A stretch of DNA of 64,000 bases from Cytophaga sp. FL35 (lineage in GTDB: Bacteria > Bacteroidota > Bacteroidia > Flavobacteriales > Flavobacteriaceae): assembly GCF_014349235.1 (NCBI RefSeq), contig NZ_JACSOH010000008.1:1-64000 (forward strand), in the 5' to 3' direction. Of the stretch, positions 1-10,000 are shown piece by piece. The notes under the pieces are model-generated. The model did not search any database. It worked only from the letters and a program-made list of their open reading frames with translations, and was not told where the DNA came from. The number at the start of each line of letters is the position of its first letter. Within the stretch, counting starts at the first letter, position 1. Position numbers and translations under genes: made by a program.

Positions 1-45
1 GCCGATGGTACTGCTACACCAAGTGGGAGAGTAGGTCGCCGCCTT
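1..45 (+). rRNA. rrf: 5S ribosomal RNA, 3' end only
   Basis: The first bases carry the conserved 3' part of bacterial 5S rRNA: GCCGATGGTACTGC, then GTGGGAGAGTAGGTCGCCGCC. The 5' part lies outside the window. A strong intrinsic terminator follows at once, as expected at the end of an rRNA operon. The exact 3' end is uncertain by a few bases. Confidence 0.9.
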
Positions 46-52
46 TCTTACG

Positions 53-87
53 AAAGCCCCTTCACATGTTGTGAAGGGGCTTTTTTT
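53..87 (+). terminator. Intrinsic terminator of the rRNA operon
   Basis: Perfect 13-bp stem (53-65 with 71-83, AAAGCCCCTTCAC / GTGAAGGGGCTTT), 5-base loop and a run of seven T. It lies directly after the 5S rRNA. Confidence 0.93.
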
Positions 88-265
88 ATGGGGTATACTT
101 AGTAGGAAAGTGGTAATAGGTTGATCTTAATTGCCCCCTCACCATAAAACTTCTTTCTTCTTTATATATTATTGGGTCGCACAAAGTGCTTTTTTCTTAT
201 TTTTAACTAAAGTGTATTGAATACAATTCAATTTATACTTAGTTTTAAAGAAGAACAGACAACCA

Positions 266-1645
266 ATGAATATAAATTTTGAATTAACCCCAAAGGACTT
301 ACTGGGTAAGTGCAATAACCTTTGGACATACTCCTCCCACAAGATTAAAAGCATGCATGCAGGATTACAGGGAAAGAAAGGTTCCCCTGTAGTTACTGTA
401 AATGGTGTTTATGAGCCTAGAAGTTGGACAGATTGGACACAAGGGTTTCAGTATGGGTCCGAACTGTTTCAGTTTGATGCCACTGGCGATAGTTTCTTTC
501 TCAATATTGCTATAGATAATATTAAGAACCAAATGACTTCACATGTAAGCCATTTTGGAGTTCATGACCATGGGTTCAATAATCTTAGTACTTATGGTAA
601 TTTATTACGACTACTAAATGAAGGAAAGGTAGATAAGAATGATTGGCTTAAAAATTATTGTCAGTTAGCATTAAAATTATCTGCATCAGTACAGGCCCAA
701 AGATGGACCCACCTTCCGGATGGGGGGTTTATTTATTCCTTTAACGGACCGCATTCCTTGTTTGTTGATACGATAAGGACCATTCGAATATTAGTGGTGG
801 GGAGAATGTTGGGACACGAATCCTCTTCGGAAAACGATGTTCATATCAACTTGTTGGAGCGTGCTTGTCTGCATGGTCTGGCAACTGCAAAATATTCCAT
901 ATTTTATGGTGAAGGTAGAGATGAGTATGATGAGTGGGGTAGAACGGCGCATGAGGCTATATTTAATACCAATGATGGGAATTTTAGGTCCCCTTCCACG
1001 CAACAGGGATATAGCGGTTACTCTACTTGGACAAGGGGTCTGAGTTGGGCAATGCTCGGTTTTGCAGAGCAATTGGAGTTTTTGCAGAGTGTTGGTCAAT
1101 TGGCAGAGCTCGAAGATATTGGGGGTAAGGACCTAATTATGGAAACGTATCTCAAGGCGGCCAAGGCCACTTGTGATTTTTATATTAAAAATACGGCTAA
1201 GGATGGAATTCCGTATTGGGATACAGGTGCTCCGGGTCTTTCTAATTTGAATGATTGGCAAAATGAGAATTCCCAGCCTTTTAATAAATATGAACCTGTT
1301 GATAGTTCTGCGGCAGCTATTGGAGCTCAGGGTCTCCTGCGGTTGGGCAACTATTTGAAGGATATAGATAAAGAGAATTCAAAAAGATATATTTCCGCAG
1401 GCTTAACAGTTGCCAACACCTTGTTTGACAAGCCTTTTTTGAGCTCTGATACGGGTCATCAAGGTTTATTGCTGCATACCATTTATCATAGGCCCAATGG
1501 CTGGGATCACATTCCCGAAGGTAGTAAAATTCCTAATGGAGAGGCGTGTATGTGGGGAGATTATCATGCTAGAGAGTTGGCTTATTATATTCAAGGAATG
1601 GCCACTGAATCATATTATTACACTTTTTACAAGGATATTATTTAA
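266..1645 (+). CDS. Unsaturated uronyl hydrolase, glycoside hydrolase family 88-like
   Basis: 459 aa with no signal peptide, so probably cytoplasmic. GH88 enzymes hydrolyse the unsaturated uronic acid that polysaccharide lyases leave at the non-reducing end of oligosaccharides. Family landmarks are visible: HDHGF with D101, LFVDTI with D168 (these parallel the two catalytic aspartates D88 and D149 of the Bacillus enzyme as I recall them), TRGLSWAMLGF, and a late DSSAAAIGAQGLLRL segment. Length is a little above the usual 370-400 aa. First gene of an operon; its TAA stop is followed directly by the ATG of the next gene. Upstream, 216-232 holds a 6-bp inverted repeat (ATTGAA / TTCAAT), and no TAnnTTTG promoter was found. 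The exact substrate, for example an ulvan-type disaccharide, is inference. Confidence 0.85.
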   Translation: MNINFELTPKDLLGKCNNLWTYSSHKIKSMHAGLQGKKGSPVVTVNGVYEPRSWTDWTQGFQYGSELFQFDATGDSFFLNIAIDNIKNQMTSHVSHFGVHDHGFNNLSTYGNLLRLLNEGKVDKNDWLKNYCQLALKLSASVQAQRWTHLPDGGFIYSFNGPHSLFVDTIRTIRILVVGRMLGHESSSENDVHINLLERACLHGLATAKYSIFYGEGRDEYDEWGRTAHEAIFNTNDGNFRSPSTQQGYSGYSTWTRGLSWAMLGFAEQLEFLQSVGQLAELEDIGGKDLIMETYLKAAKATCDFYIKNTAKDGIPYWDTGAPGLSNLNDWQNENSQPFNKYEPVDSSAAAIGAQGLLRLGNYLKDIDKENSKRYISAGLTVANTLFDKPFLSSDTGHQGLLLHTIYHRPNGWDHIPEGSKIPNGEACMWGDYHARELAYYIQGMATESYYYTFYKDII

Positions 1646-3085
1646 ATGGCACAAAAAATAACAAGAATAGCCCAGCTCAAGACTACAAAAGACTTCCTTG
1701 AACATGCAGAAAGAATAAAGGCAGAACTTCCATTTAAAGAGACATTAGCCTCAAGCGGAACGTCTTCCTTGGGAGCATCAATAAAGACAGCTACAGGATT
1801 CAACATAGGCAATAGATTCTGTATCCTTCCTATGGAAGGTTGGGACGGAACCAAAGATGGACTACCTACCGATCATACTAGAAGAAGATGGCACAACTTT
1901 GCCATTAGTGGAGCCAAATTGTTATGGGGATGTGAAGCAGTCGCGGTTAGGCCAGACGGAAGGGCAAACCCTCATCAGTTAATAATAAACTCTCAAAATC
2001 TTCCGGCATTTAAAGAACTCTACAAAAATCTTCGCAATGACCATCGGGAAAAATTTGGTGATGATTCGGATTTGGTTATCGGATTGCAACTAACCCACTC
2101 GGGTAGGTTTTCAGTTCCTAATGAAGATAGGACCAGACAGCCCTGGACTTTGTATGATCACTCCATTTTGAATGACAAATTCAATTTGTCCAAAAACCAT
2201 CTTCCTATGACGGATGATGAAATTGAAAACCTGATTCAAGATTTTATAAAGGCGGCACAATTAGCCAAGGAAGCCGGTTTCCAATTTGTAGATATTAAAC
2301 ATTGTCATGGATATTTGGGACACGAGTTTTTAAGTGCTAAAACAAGGAAGGGTAAATACGGTGGATCTTTGCAAAATCGACTTCGATTTTTAAGGAGTAT
2401 AGTAGAAGGCATTAAAGAAACCTCTAATATTCCAGTTGGTGTGCGGTTAAGCGCTTTTGATTTCATTCCCTTTGAGAAGGATAAAGAAAATATTGGAATT
2501 CCTAAAACGGTTGAAGGTACCTATGAAGAAGGCTTTGGAGTTAATGGGGACGGTACCTACATTGACCTTACCGAGGTATTCGAGTTACTGGAAGAGTTTG
2601 AAAAAATGGGTATTGAAATGGTCTGTATTACCGCCGGAAGCCCTTATTATACCCCACACATCACTCGGCCGGCTATATTTCCGCCTTCCGATGGCTATTT
2701 ACCGCCGGAAGATCCTTTGGTTGGTGTGGCCAGACAAATTAAAGTCACCGCAGAACTAAAGAAGAAATTCCCCAATATGGTAATCATCGGCTCTGCCTAT
2801 TCTTATTTACAGGAATGGTTGCCTAATGTAGCCGAGGCGGTTATTGATAATGGCATGGCAGATTTTATAGGCCTGGGGAGAATGGTTCTTAGCTACCCTA
2901 ATATGCCCGAGGATATTCTACAGGGAAAAACTTTGGTTAGAGGCAAAATTTGTAGAACATTTTCTGATTGCACAACTGCTCCAAGAAATGCAATGATATC
3001 CGGATGTTATCCGTTGGATGCCTATTATAAGAAAATGCCCGAAGCTCAAACTTTAAAGGAAATTAAAAAAGAAGTAAGGTTATGA
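1646..3085 (+). CDS. NADH:flavin oxidoreductase of the old yellow enzyme family
   Basis: 479 aa TIM-barrel FMN enzyme. Family motifs: an N-terminal NRFCILPMEGWDG loop, QLTHSGR (Q148, H151), HCHGYLGHEFLS (H219, H221), GVRLSA, and a C-terminal GLGRMVLSYPNMPEDIL phosphate-binding segment. The tail has three cysteines (KIC, SDC, SGC) resembling the 4Fe-4S loop of dienoyl-CoA reductases, but the four-cysteine spacing is not complete and there is no FAD/NAD domain after the barrel. Starts on the base after the GH88 stop and overlaps the SDR start by 4 bp (ATGA), so translation is probably coupled. Context suggests reduction of an unsaturated or keto sugar intermediate; this is inference. Confidence 0.85.
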   Translation: MAQKITRIAQLKTTKDFLEHAERIKAELPFKETLASSGTSSLGASIKTATGFNIGNRFCILPMEGWDGTKDGLPTDHTRRRWHNFAISGAKLLWGCEAVAVRPDGRANPHQLIINSQNLPAFKELYKNLRNDHREKFGDDSDLVIGLQLTHSGRFSVPNEDRTRQPWTLYDHSILNDKFNLSKNHLPMTDDEIENLIQDFIKAAQLAKEAGFQFVDIKHCHGYLGHEFLSAKTRKGKYGGSLQNRLRFLRSIVEGIKETSNIPVGVRLSAFDFIPFEKDKENIGIPKTVEGTYEEGFGVNGDGTYIDLTEVFELLEEFEKMGIEMVCITAGSPYYTPHITRPAIFPPSDGYLPPEDPLVGVARQIKVTAELKKKFPNMVIIGSAYSYLQEWLPNVAEAVIDNGMADFIGLGRMVLSYPNMPEDILQGKTLVRGKICRTFSDCTTAPRNAMISGCYPLDAYYKKMPEAQTLKEIKKEVRL

Positions 3086-3852
3086 GCAGAAATGTCCTGA
3101 TTACAGGAGGTTCTCGTGGAATTGGCTTGGGTATAGCCAAAGAACTTGCCAAAAATGGATATCATTTGGCAATCAATGGGGTTAGGGAAGAACATTCCGT
3201 AATTGAAGTATTGGAAGATTTACGGCAATTTGGAAGCAAAATTATTTACTGCCAGGGCGATATTTCATCAAATGAAGATCGAATAAAAATTCTGCAACAA
3301 ATAAAGAAAGATTTGGGTGTATTGCATGTGCTAATAAATAATGCAGGTGTTGCCCCGAGGGAGCGAAAAGATATTTTAGAAATGTCTGTTGATAGTTATG
3401 ATCGTGTGATGGACATCAACCTTAAGGGCCCTTTTTTTCTTACTCAAGAAGTAGCAAATCAAATGCTGCAGAGTAAAAAAGAGAGGTCGGGTTTTAAGAG
3501 CTGTATCGTTAATGTGTCTTCTGTAAGCGCCCATACTGCTTCCATATTTCGTGGAGAATATTGCATGTCCAAGGCAGGCATGAGCATGATGACCAAATTG
3601 TTTGCAGTGCGATTAGGAAGGGAAGGTATTCCAGTTTATGAAGTGCAACCCGGGGTAATAGAGACGGATATGACCGCTGCTGTTTTGGAGAAATACCAAC
3701 GAATGGTACAAGAAGGATTCACATTGATTCCTAGATTGGGTAGACCAGAGGATGTGGCTATAGCTGTAAAGGCTTTAGTAGAAGGTACTATTCCATACGC
3801 TACTGGGGAAACGATAAAAATTGATGGAGGAATGTCTATACGAACGCTATAA
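3082..3852 (+). CDS. Short-chain dehydrogenase/reductase, 3-oxoacyl-ACP-reductase type
   Basis: 256 aa, classical SDR length. Visible motifs: cofactor loop TGGSRGIG (8-15), NNAG (86-89), catalytic Ser147 in NVSSVS, Y160-x3-K164 in YCMSK, and the C-terminal TGETIKIDGGMS segment. Overlaps the upstream oxidoreductase by ATGA. Within a GH88 and symporter operon the substrate is more likely a sugar acid or keto sugar than a fatty acyl-ACP, although annotation pipelines would call it FabG-like. Confidence 0.88.
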   Translation: MSRNVLITGGSRGIGLGIAKELAKNGYHLAINGVREEHSVIEVLEDLRQFGSKIIYCQGDISSNEDRIKILQQIKKDLGVLHVLINNAGVAPRERKDILEMSVDSYDRVMDINLKGPFFLTQEVANQMLQSKKERSGFKSCIVNVSSVSAHTASIFRGEYCMSKAGMSMMTKLFAVRLGREGIPVYEVQPGVIETDMTAAVLEKYQRMVQEGFTLIPRLGRPEDVAIAVKALVEGTIPYATGETIKIDGGMSIRTL

Positions 3853-3854
3853 AT

Positions 3855-4076
3855 ATGGTTACTAAACGTAAACGACCACTTTTGATCTTGGATATTCTGG
3901 CGGGCTTGCTCTTTGTAGGCTCCTTTACGCCGTTGGTCATTCCCATGGGTAAAACGGAGCCAAACTTTTTGGGCATGCCCTATACGATGTGGATGGGTTT
4001 TTTGGTGAGTGTACTTTTCGTGCTATTGGCCTATGGTGTTTCTAGAATTCAAAAAAGAAACGACCATGCTGACTAA
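3855..4076 (+). CDS. Small membrane protein, DUF3311-like symporter partner
   Basis: 73 aa with two predicted membrane helices (about 9-30 and 43-63), a basic N-terminus, and a PxxxNFLGMPYTMWMGF middle typical of DUF3311-type proteins. These small proteins are often encoded next to sodium/solute symporters, as yhdT is next to panF. The gene starts two bases after the SDR stop and its end overlaps the symporter start by 11 bp, supporting a joint role in transport. Molecular function of the family is unknown. Confidence 0.7.
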   Translation: MVTKRKRPLLILDILAGLLFVGSFTPLVIPMGKTEPNFLGMPYTMWMGFLVSVLFVLLAYGVSRIQKRNDHAD

Positions 4077-5472
4077 TTTTTTAATTGCCAGTGCCATCTA
4101 TTTGGTGGTCTTGATTTTCTTGGTAAGAAGAACCCGGATCAAGGATAAAACTACTTCCAACTATTTATTGGGAGGAGGAAATATTGGTTTTGTTATGGGG
4201 CTTTTTACTACGGCCGCTACCCTGTTCAGTGCTTTTACAGTAGTTGGTATGCCAGACTTCTTTAGGACTCATGGCGTTGGAGCATGGATATTTTTAGCGG
4301 TATCTGATACCATGATGGTTTACGGACTGATACGCGTGGGAGAGATTTTGAGGAAAAAAGCAAGACATCTTGATTTTAAGGGGATGTCAGGGTTAATGGT
4401 CTCTACTTACGGTTCGAAATTTGCGGGTTATGTGGCTTTTGGGGGTGCAGTCGTCTTTTTGATTCCTTATATAGCGGTTCAAATAAGTGGCATATCCATT
4501 TTTTTGAATGCAGCATTTCCTGATGTGGTGCCTGTTTGGGTATGGAGTCTTTCCATTGTCGCTGTGATGATAATATATAGTGAAACCGGTGGTTTGCGGG
4601 CTATAATGTATAACGATACGCTACAGGGAATCATGCTTTTTTTTACTATCTGGATTGTAGGTTATAATTGTATTGAGCATTTTGGAAGTATCGAAGCGAT
4701 GTTCGAAAAAGTAGCGAGTGTGAACCAAGAACTTTTGTCCGTTCCCGGACCTAAAGGATTGTTTTCACCCCAGTTTTTTATTATTTCGGCTTTGGCAATT
4801 ATTTGCCTTCCATTTACACAACCCCAGATTTCAACACGTGTTGTCATAATGAAAAGCAGCTCTTCCTTACGTAAAATGGCTATTGGATTAGGTGTGGTGG
4901 CTATATTGGTAATTCTTCCTACCTTATTTATGGGTATGTACGGAGCAGTACTATATCCTGAGGCTTCAACGCAAGATTTTATAGGTCATGTTTTGCTTTA
5001 CGACCAAGCGGCCGGAATCGCAGCTTTAGGGCTTATTGGATTGGTGGCAGCCGCTATATCTACCTCGGATTCCCAAATTTTTGCATTGGGTAGTGAACTA
5101 AGGTCACTTATACACATAGAAGACAAAAAGGCCATATCGATTACTAGGGTTTTTATCGTGGTATTTGGCGTCTTGGCGTTGATTTTTAGTATTGTAAGTA
5201 CAGAACATTTAGTTTTGTTGGCCCGTACCAGCTTTACGGGTACTGCGATGATGGCGCCCATGATTCTAACGGGTATCCTCAGTTCCAAAAAGCTGTCTCT
5301 TCTGATGCCAATATCCACCTTTGCGGCATTGTTATTCTTTGTTTTTTCCAAGTTGGGATGGTTGCCCAGTTCAGTTTTAGGTCTTCAAATCGAACTTGTT
5401 CTATTTGGTATTTTGGTTTTGGCGGTAGTTCTTGAAAATTTGGTATTTGGTAAAAAGTTCGCCCCTAAATAA
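4066..5472 (+). CDS. Sodium/solute symporter (SSS family)
   Basis: 468 aa from the ATG at 4066, beginning MLTNFLIASAIY. A longer reading frame opens at 4009, but that start would lie inside the DUF3311 gene, and the membrane protein proper begins at 4066. About 13 hydrophobic segments. The N-terminal region has the NYLLGGGNIGF and TTAATLFSAFTVVG signature of SSS proteins, and a later SAALSTSDS-like stretch (VAAAISTSDSQIFALGSEL) contains sodium-site serines. Probably imports the oligo- or monosaccharide handled by the upstream enzymes. Last gene of the operon. Confidence 0.88.
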   Translation: MLTNFLIASAIYLVVLIFLVRRTRIKDKTTSNYLLGGGNIGFVMGLFTTAATLFSAFTVVGMPDFFRTHGVGAWIFLAVSDTMMVYGLIRVGEILRKKARHLDFKGMSGLMVSTYGSKFAGYVAFGGAVVFLIPYIAVQISGISIFLNAAFPDVVPVWVWSLSIVAVMIIYSETGGLRAIMYNDTLQGIMLFFTIWIVGYNCIEHFGSIEAMFEKVASVNQELLSVPGPKGLFSPQFFIISALAIICLPFTQPQISTRVVIMKSSSSLRKMAIGLGVVAILVILPTLFMGMYGAVLYPEASTQDFIGHVLLYDQAAGIAALGLIGLVAAAISTSDSQIFALGSELRSLIHIEDKKAISITRVFIVVFGVLALIFSIVSTEHLVLLARTSFTGTAMMAPMILTGILSSKKLSLLMPISTFAALLFFVFSKLGWLPSSVLGLQIELVLFGILVLAVVLENLVFGKKFAPK

Positions 5473-5545
5473 AAAACAACCCTCGGTCGAAACCGAAGGT
5501 TGTCCTCACTATTAACTAACTACTCATGTGTAGATGAGTGTTTTT
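5470..5545. terminator. Back-to-back terminators between convergent operons
   Basis: Hairpin 5476-5503 (ACAACC-C-TCGGT / ACCGA-A-GGTTGT, one mismatch, CGAA loop) is followed on the minus strand by a T run (plus-strand A 5470-5476), so it ends susCD transcription. A smaller hairpin at 5522-5539 (ACTCAT / ATGAGT) is followed by GTTTTTC on the plus strand and may end the symporter transcript. Confidence 0.7.
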
Positions 5546-5562
5546 CTAAATTCCTTTGGAAT

Positions 5563-7071
5563 TTAATATCCAGAATTTTGAACTAGATTAGGATTGTTCT
5601 GCATCTCCGATGTTGGAATCGGGAATAACAATTCGCGTTCTGATAATGCTTTATTGGGTAAATACGTATAAGTATGACCTACAAAATCTTCCAGCATATT
5701 GGTAACAGGGTTATATGCTTTTCTCCATCGGGCCATGTCAAACCAGGTCTTGTTCTCAAAGCTTAGTTCATGAATCCTTTCAATACGAACGGCTTCTCTA
5801 AAGGTGTCTTGAGTTAAACCGGCCAAGTCCGGAACTTCCGCACGTTGTCTAACTAAGTTTACAGCCTCGTAAGCATCGGCACTTGGGCCTGAACCGGCTT
5901 CATTGGAAGCTTCGGCATACATCAAAAGCACATCGGCATAGCGGTAGATACACCAATTTAAATCAGATTGCGCCGATTCTTCATTGGCTGCAATATCAAA
6001 GTGTTTGAATAAATAGGGAGCTCCCAGATTGATACTGTCATTTCTATCCGCCTCTAAAGAATAACTCCTGAAATAGAATTCCTTTTCGTCCGCTCTTTTG
6101 TCACCATCCTCATAGGAATCCGCAAATTCGTTGGTAGAGAAAATTCCACCGGTTTGAGCAGAGTATGCAGAAATACCCAGGTTATAAGGCAAAATACCCG
6201 GTTGCCAGTTACCGGACTGGATGTTGGCAGCGAATTGAGTCATAAATATGTATTCTCCAGTATTCTTTGTTGCTGGATTATGAAGGTCATCGTAGGAATC
6301 GAAAAGCGAAAATACACCGGAATCGATTACTTCTTTCGCCTTATTTGCAGCGAGCTGATAGTTCTCAGTCTGTTGCAATGGATAGCCAGCCATTGTTAGA
6401 TAGACATCGGCTAATAGTGTTTTGACCGCTCCCATGGATACCCTTCCAGATTCATCCCTCCAAGGTAAGGTAGAGTTTTCCGCCTCGGTAAGGTCGGCCA
6501 CGATTAAATCGTAAACAGCTTCAGCAGTTGCTTGTTCTGGATACAGATTTTCCGATGTTAAATCAACTGAGCTTGTTATAATAGGAATATTGCCGAACAT
6601 TCTTACCAGACCAAAGTAATAATAAGCCCTAAAGAATTTAGCTTCTGCCAGATAGTTCTGTTTTTCCGCCTCATCCATATTAATTTCCGGAATTTTCTCA
6701 ATGGCCAAATTAGCTCTGGAGATTCCTGTATAGTATTCGTTCCAAAAGCTATTTCCGTAGCCATTATCAGAAGTATTGATCAAATCTTTGACCAAATAGA
6801 TATTAGTGGCTTGTCCTAAAGCGGTATTGGCCAAACCAGTGGCAAATTCTAACATCATCCATGTGCCTCCTCCAAAGCCACTGCTGGTAATAGGAACCAA
6901 TGGTTCATAAATACCGTTTACAGCACTTTCGGCATGTTCAGCCTTGGTAAAATAGGTGTCACTGGTGAAGTTAGACTCGTCTTCTTCATCTAAAAAGTCA
7001 CTACAGGCCACAAAGCTGGAAACAGCGGTAAGTACGGCCATAGTTTTTATGAGATTGCTATAAATTTTCAT
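5563..7071 (-). CDS. SusD/RagB-type nutrient-binding outer-membrane lipoprotein
   Basis: 502 aa from the ATG at 7071. A lipoprotein signal with lipobox SFVAC puts the lipidated cysteine at residue 23. The frame stays open to 7104, but that start would lie in the end of susC and would displace the signal peptide. The SusD_RagB pattern is clear: SDFLDEEDES after the lipid anchor, AEAKFFRAYYYFGLVRMFGNIP, TPR-like helices, and the C-terminal RIERIHELSFENKTWFDMAR block and FPIPTSEM. It would form the lid over the SusC barrel and bind glycans at the cell surface. 19 bases separate it from susC. Confidence 0.95.
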   Translation of the reverse strand: MKIYSNLIKTMAVLTAVSSFVACSDFLDEEDESNFTSDTYFTKAEHAESAVNGIYEPLVPITSSGFGGGTWMMLEFATGLANTALGQATNIYLVKDLINTSDNGYGNSFWNEYYTGISRANLAIEKIPEINMDEAEKQNYLAEAKFFRAYYYFGLVRMFGNIPIITSSVDLTSENLYPEQATAEAVYDLIVADLTEAENSTLPWRDESGRVSMGAVKTLLADVYLTMAGYPLQQTENYQLAANKAKEVIDSGVFSLFDSYDDLHNPATKNTGEYIFMTQFAANIQSGNWQPGILPYNLGISAYSAQTGGIFSTNEFADSYEDGDKRADEKEFYFRSYSLEADRNDSINLGAPYLFKHFDIAANEESAQSDLNWCIYRYADVLLMYAEASNEAGSGPSADAYEAVNLVRQRAEVPDLAGLTQDTFREAVRIERIHELSFENKTWFDMARWRKAYNPVTNMLEDFVGHTYTYLPNKALSERELLFPIPTSEMQNNPNLVQNSGY

Positions 7072-7090
7072 TGTTTTTTCTTTTAATAAA

Positions 7091-10000
7091 TTATAGTCCA
7101 ACATTTAGTCCTACCATAAATGTTCTTGGTCTTGGATAATCATATAGAGAAAATCCTTGGTCAAAGGCACCACCTCCATTGGAACTTTCTGGGTCGTAAC
7201 CAGGAAATTTGGTAGATACAAAAAAGTTCTGAACAGATGTGTAAAGTCTTAGACGGTTAAGGTGCAGGCGCTTCACTAACTCGGGTTCAAAAACGTACGA
7301 CAACATTAGGTTTCTACCTCTTAAGAAAGAAGCATCCTTTAGTTTGCCAGAGTCATTATTGGTATCGTACCCAGCGGCAATTGGTCTTATTTGTGCAATG
7401 TCCGTGTCTTGATTGTCCGGCGTCCACGCATTCAGAACGGTAGCGAAGCTATTGGCTATGGTCTGGCGATCTTCCGCAGAGTGCTCATCCCTATACATAA
7501 TACTGTTACCATATTGGAATTGAAGGTCTACCAATAATTCCAAGTTACCATATCTAAAAGTATTGGAGAACGTACCAAAGCCATCCGGAATACCTTTGCC
7601 AATAATGGCCCGATCTTCACTATTGATTGCGCCGTCGTTATTCAGGTCACGATATTTGATATCACCAGGTAAACGGTCATAAATAGCCGCTTGGTCTGCT
7701 TCATCGGTATTCCAAGTTCCCTCATCAATATACCCAAAGAATGTACTTAATGATTCACCCTCACGTATTAGAGTAGACCCTAAGAAAATATCGGAACCAC
7801 CGGAAAGGGCAATCACTTCATTTTTGTTGATTGAAATATTAAAATTAGTATTCCATCCAAATAGTTCGTTGTCCACATTTATGGTATTCAAGTTGATTTC
7901 AATACCCTTGTTTTCCATACTTCCAACGTTTCTAAAGACGTTACTAAACCCGCTGGTTGATGGTACAGGTGCGTTTAAAAGCATGTCCGTAGTCAGTTTT
8001 CTGTACAAATCAAGTTCAAGAGCTATCCTATTTTGAAATAGTCCCAATTCAAGTCCGGCATCAACTTGCTCCGTACGTTCCCATTTTAGGTCTGGATTGG
8101 CCATACGTTCTGGAATGGTATAGGAAGCCCGATCGCCGCTAAAAATTACGGTGCCATTGGTTAAACCGGCCAATGCTCGGTAGGCTGGAATCTCCGAGTT
8201 TCCGGTGGCCCCATAACTTGCCCTGACCTTAAGATTGGATATGGTCTCATTTTGAGATAGGAAATCTTCACCTGAAACCCTCCATGCCAACGCTGCCGAT
8301 GGAAAGAAAGCAAATTGGTTCTCCGGACCAAACTTTGAGGAACCGTCTGCCCTTCCGGTAAGGGTCAATAAATATTTGTTTTTATAATTATAGTTTACCC
8401 TTCCAAAGTAGGAATTAAGGCCGTAGGCTATCTTTTCGGAGGTAGGTGTCTGCGGGTTAGATCCTGCTCCCAGATTATTGAATCCGTAAAAATCATCTGC
8501 AAAACCTCTGGTTGAGGCAAGTGCAGTAAATTCGTCAATATGCTGCCAAGAAAGCCCTAGCATTGCCGTTAGGGAATTATCGGCATTAAAGTCCTTATTA
8601 TAGGTTAGGTAATTTTCAAACTGCCAAGAGTTATATCTGCTATTTTCAACATGGGCGGCACCATCGGGTCTTGCAATGTAGCGCAGCTCCCTTCCCCCAT
8701 AGTAATCATTTCTTTGATTGATAATATTGGTGCCAACAGTGGTTCTTAACTGTAAGTTTTTGTGAAGGGAAATATTACTGTAAAAATTTCCCAATACGGT
8801 CTGTGTCTTTAAAAAATACCTACGATCGTTAGCAACCGCCACGGGGCTACCCCCACCTTCCATACCTGGGTAGTCAATATTTGAGCCCCATGAACCGTCT
8901 TCGTAGCGTACTGGAATGATAGGCAAAGCCTCGAATACTTGGCGCATGGTGGTAATGCCACCACCTCCTAGTTGGTCAATTTGTTTTTCATTCTGGTCGT
9001 TGTAGCTCAAACTACCACCAACTTTTAGCCAGTCGGTAACTTCGGTATCCAAGGTAAATCTGCCTGAATATCTCTTCAACCAAGATTCTACGATAAGACC
9101 TTCTTCATCTCTAAAACCCATGAACAGACCATAATTGCCTTTTTGGGTTCCTCCGGTAAAGGAAAGCTGGTGGTTTTGGGTAAAGGAAGTTCTTATGGCT
9201 TCGTCCTGCCAATCAGTATCGTAAAGAGGATTTCCTTCCGAATCGAATAACCTTGGGTCCGTTCTTTTGGTGGTTGGGTCTGTATAAGCACCACCAGCCC
9301 AACCCGCTGGATCGTATTTTTCGGCATTGGCGTAGGCAATCTCTTCCACTCTTAAGAATTCTTCAGAATTCAATAAGTCTAACTTTTTAGGAAGTGTACC
9401 AATGCTAAAATCTACATCGTAATTTAAACGGGTAGACCCAGTTGAAGTACCTCTTTTAGTAGTGACCAAGATAACACCGTTGGCCCCTCTAGCGCCATAA
9501 ATTGCCGTAGCTGAAGCATCTTTCAATACTTCAATACTTTCAATGTCATTAGGGTTCATATAGTCGATGGGGGTACTGCCGTTAGGGAGATCTACAGCAT
9601 TTAAGATAACGCCATCGATTACATAAAGGGGCGTATTTGCGATACTTACGGAAGTATTACCACGAATACGAACCACCGTTCTACCACCTGGTCTACCAGA
9701 TCCCGAGGTAATGTTGACACCGGCTACTTTACCGGCCATTGCCTGGTTTAAGGAAGCCGCAGGTCTTTCTGCCAGTTCTTCTGACTTGACAGAACCAACA
9801 GCTCCTGTCAAATCACTTTTCTTTTGGGTTCCATAACCAATGACCACTACTTCATCTAAGTGTGCGGCATCTTCTTGTAATGATACATTTATGGATGGTT
9901 GTCCGTCCAAGGCTATTTCTTGACTGGCAAAACCAATATAGGATATCACTAAGGTGGCGTTGGCCGTGCTGATTTCCAGCTCAAAATTTCCGTCAAAATC

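Noticed and set aside
4009-4065. Longer start for the sodium/solute symporter
   Set aside because: It would lie inside the small DUF3311-like gene and adds a non-conserved N-terminus; the ATG at 4066 fits the family start.
7072-7104. Upstream in-frame start of SusD
   Set aside because: It overlaps the end of susC and pushes the lipoprotein signal peptide away from the N-terminus.
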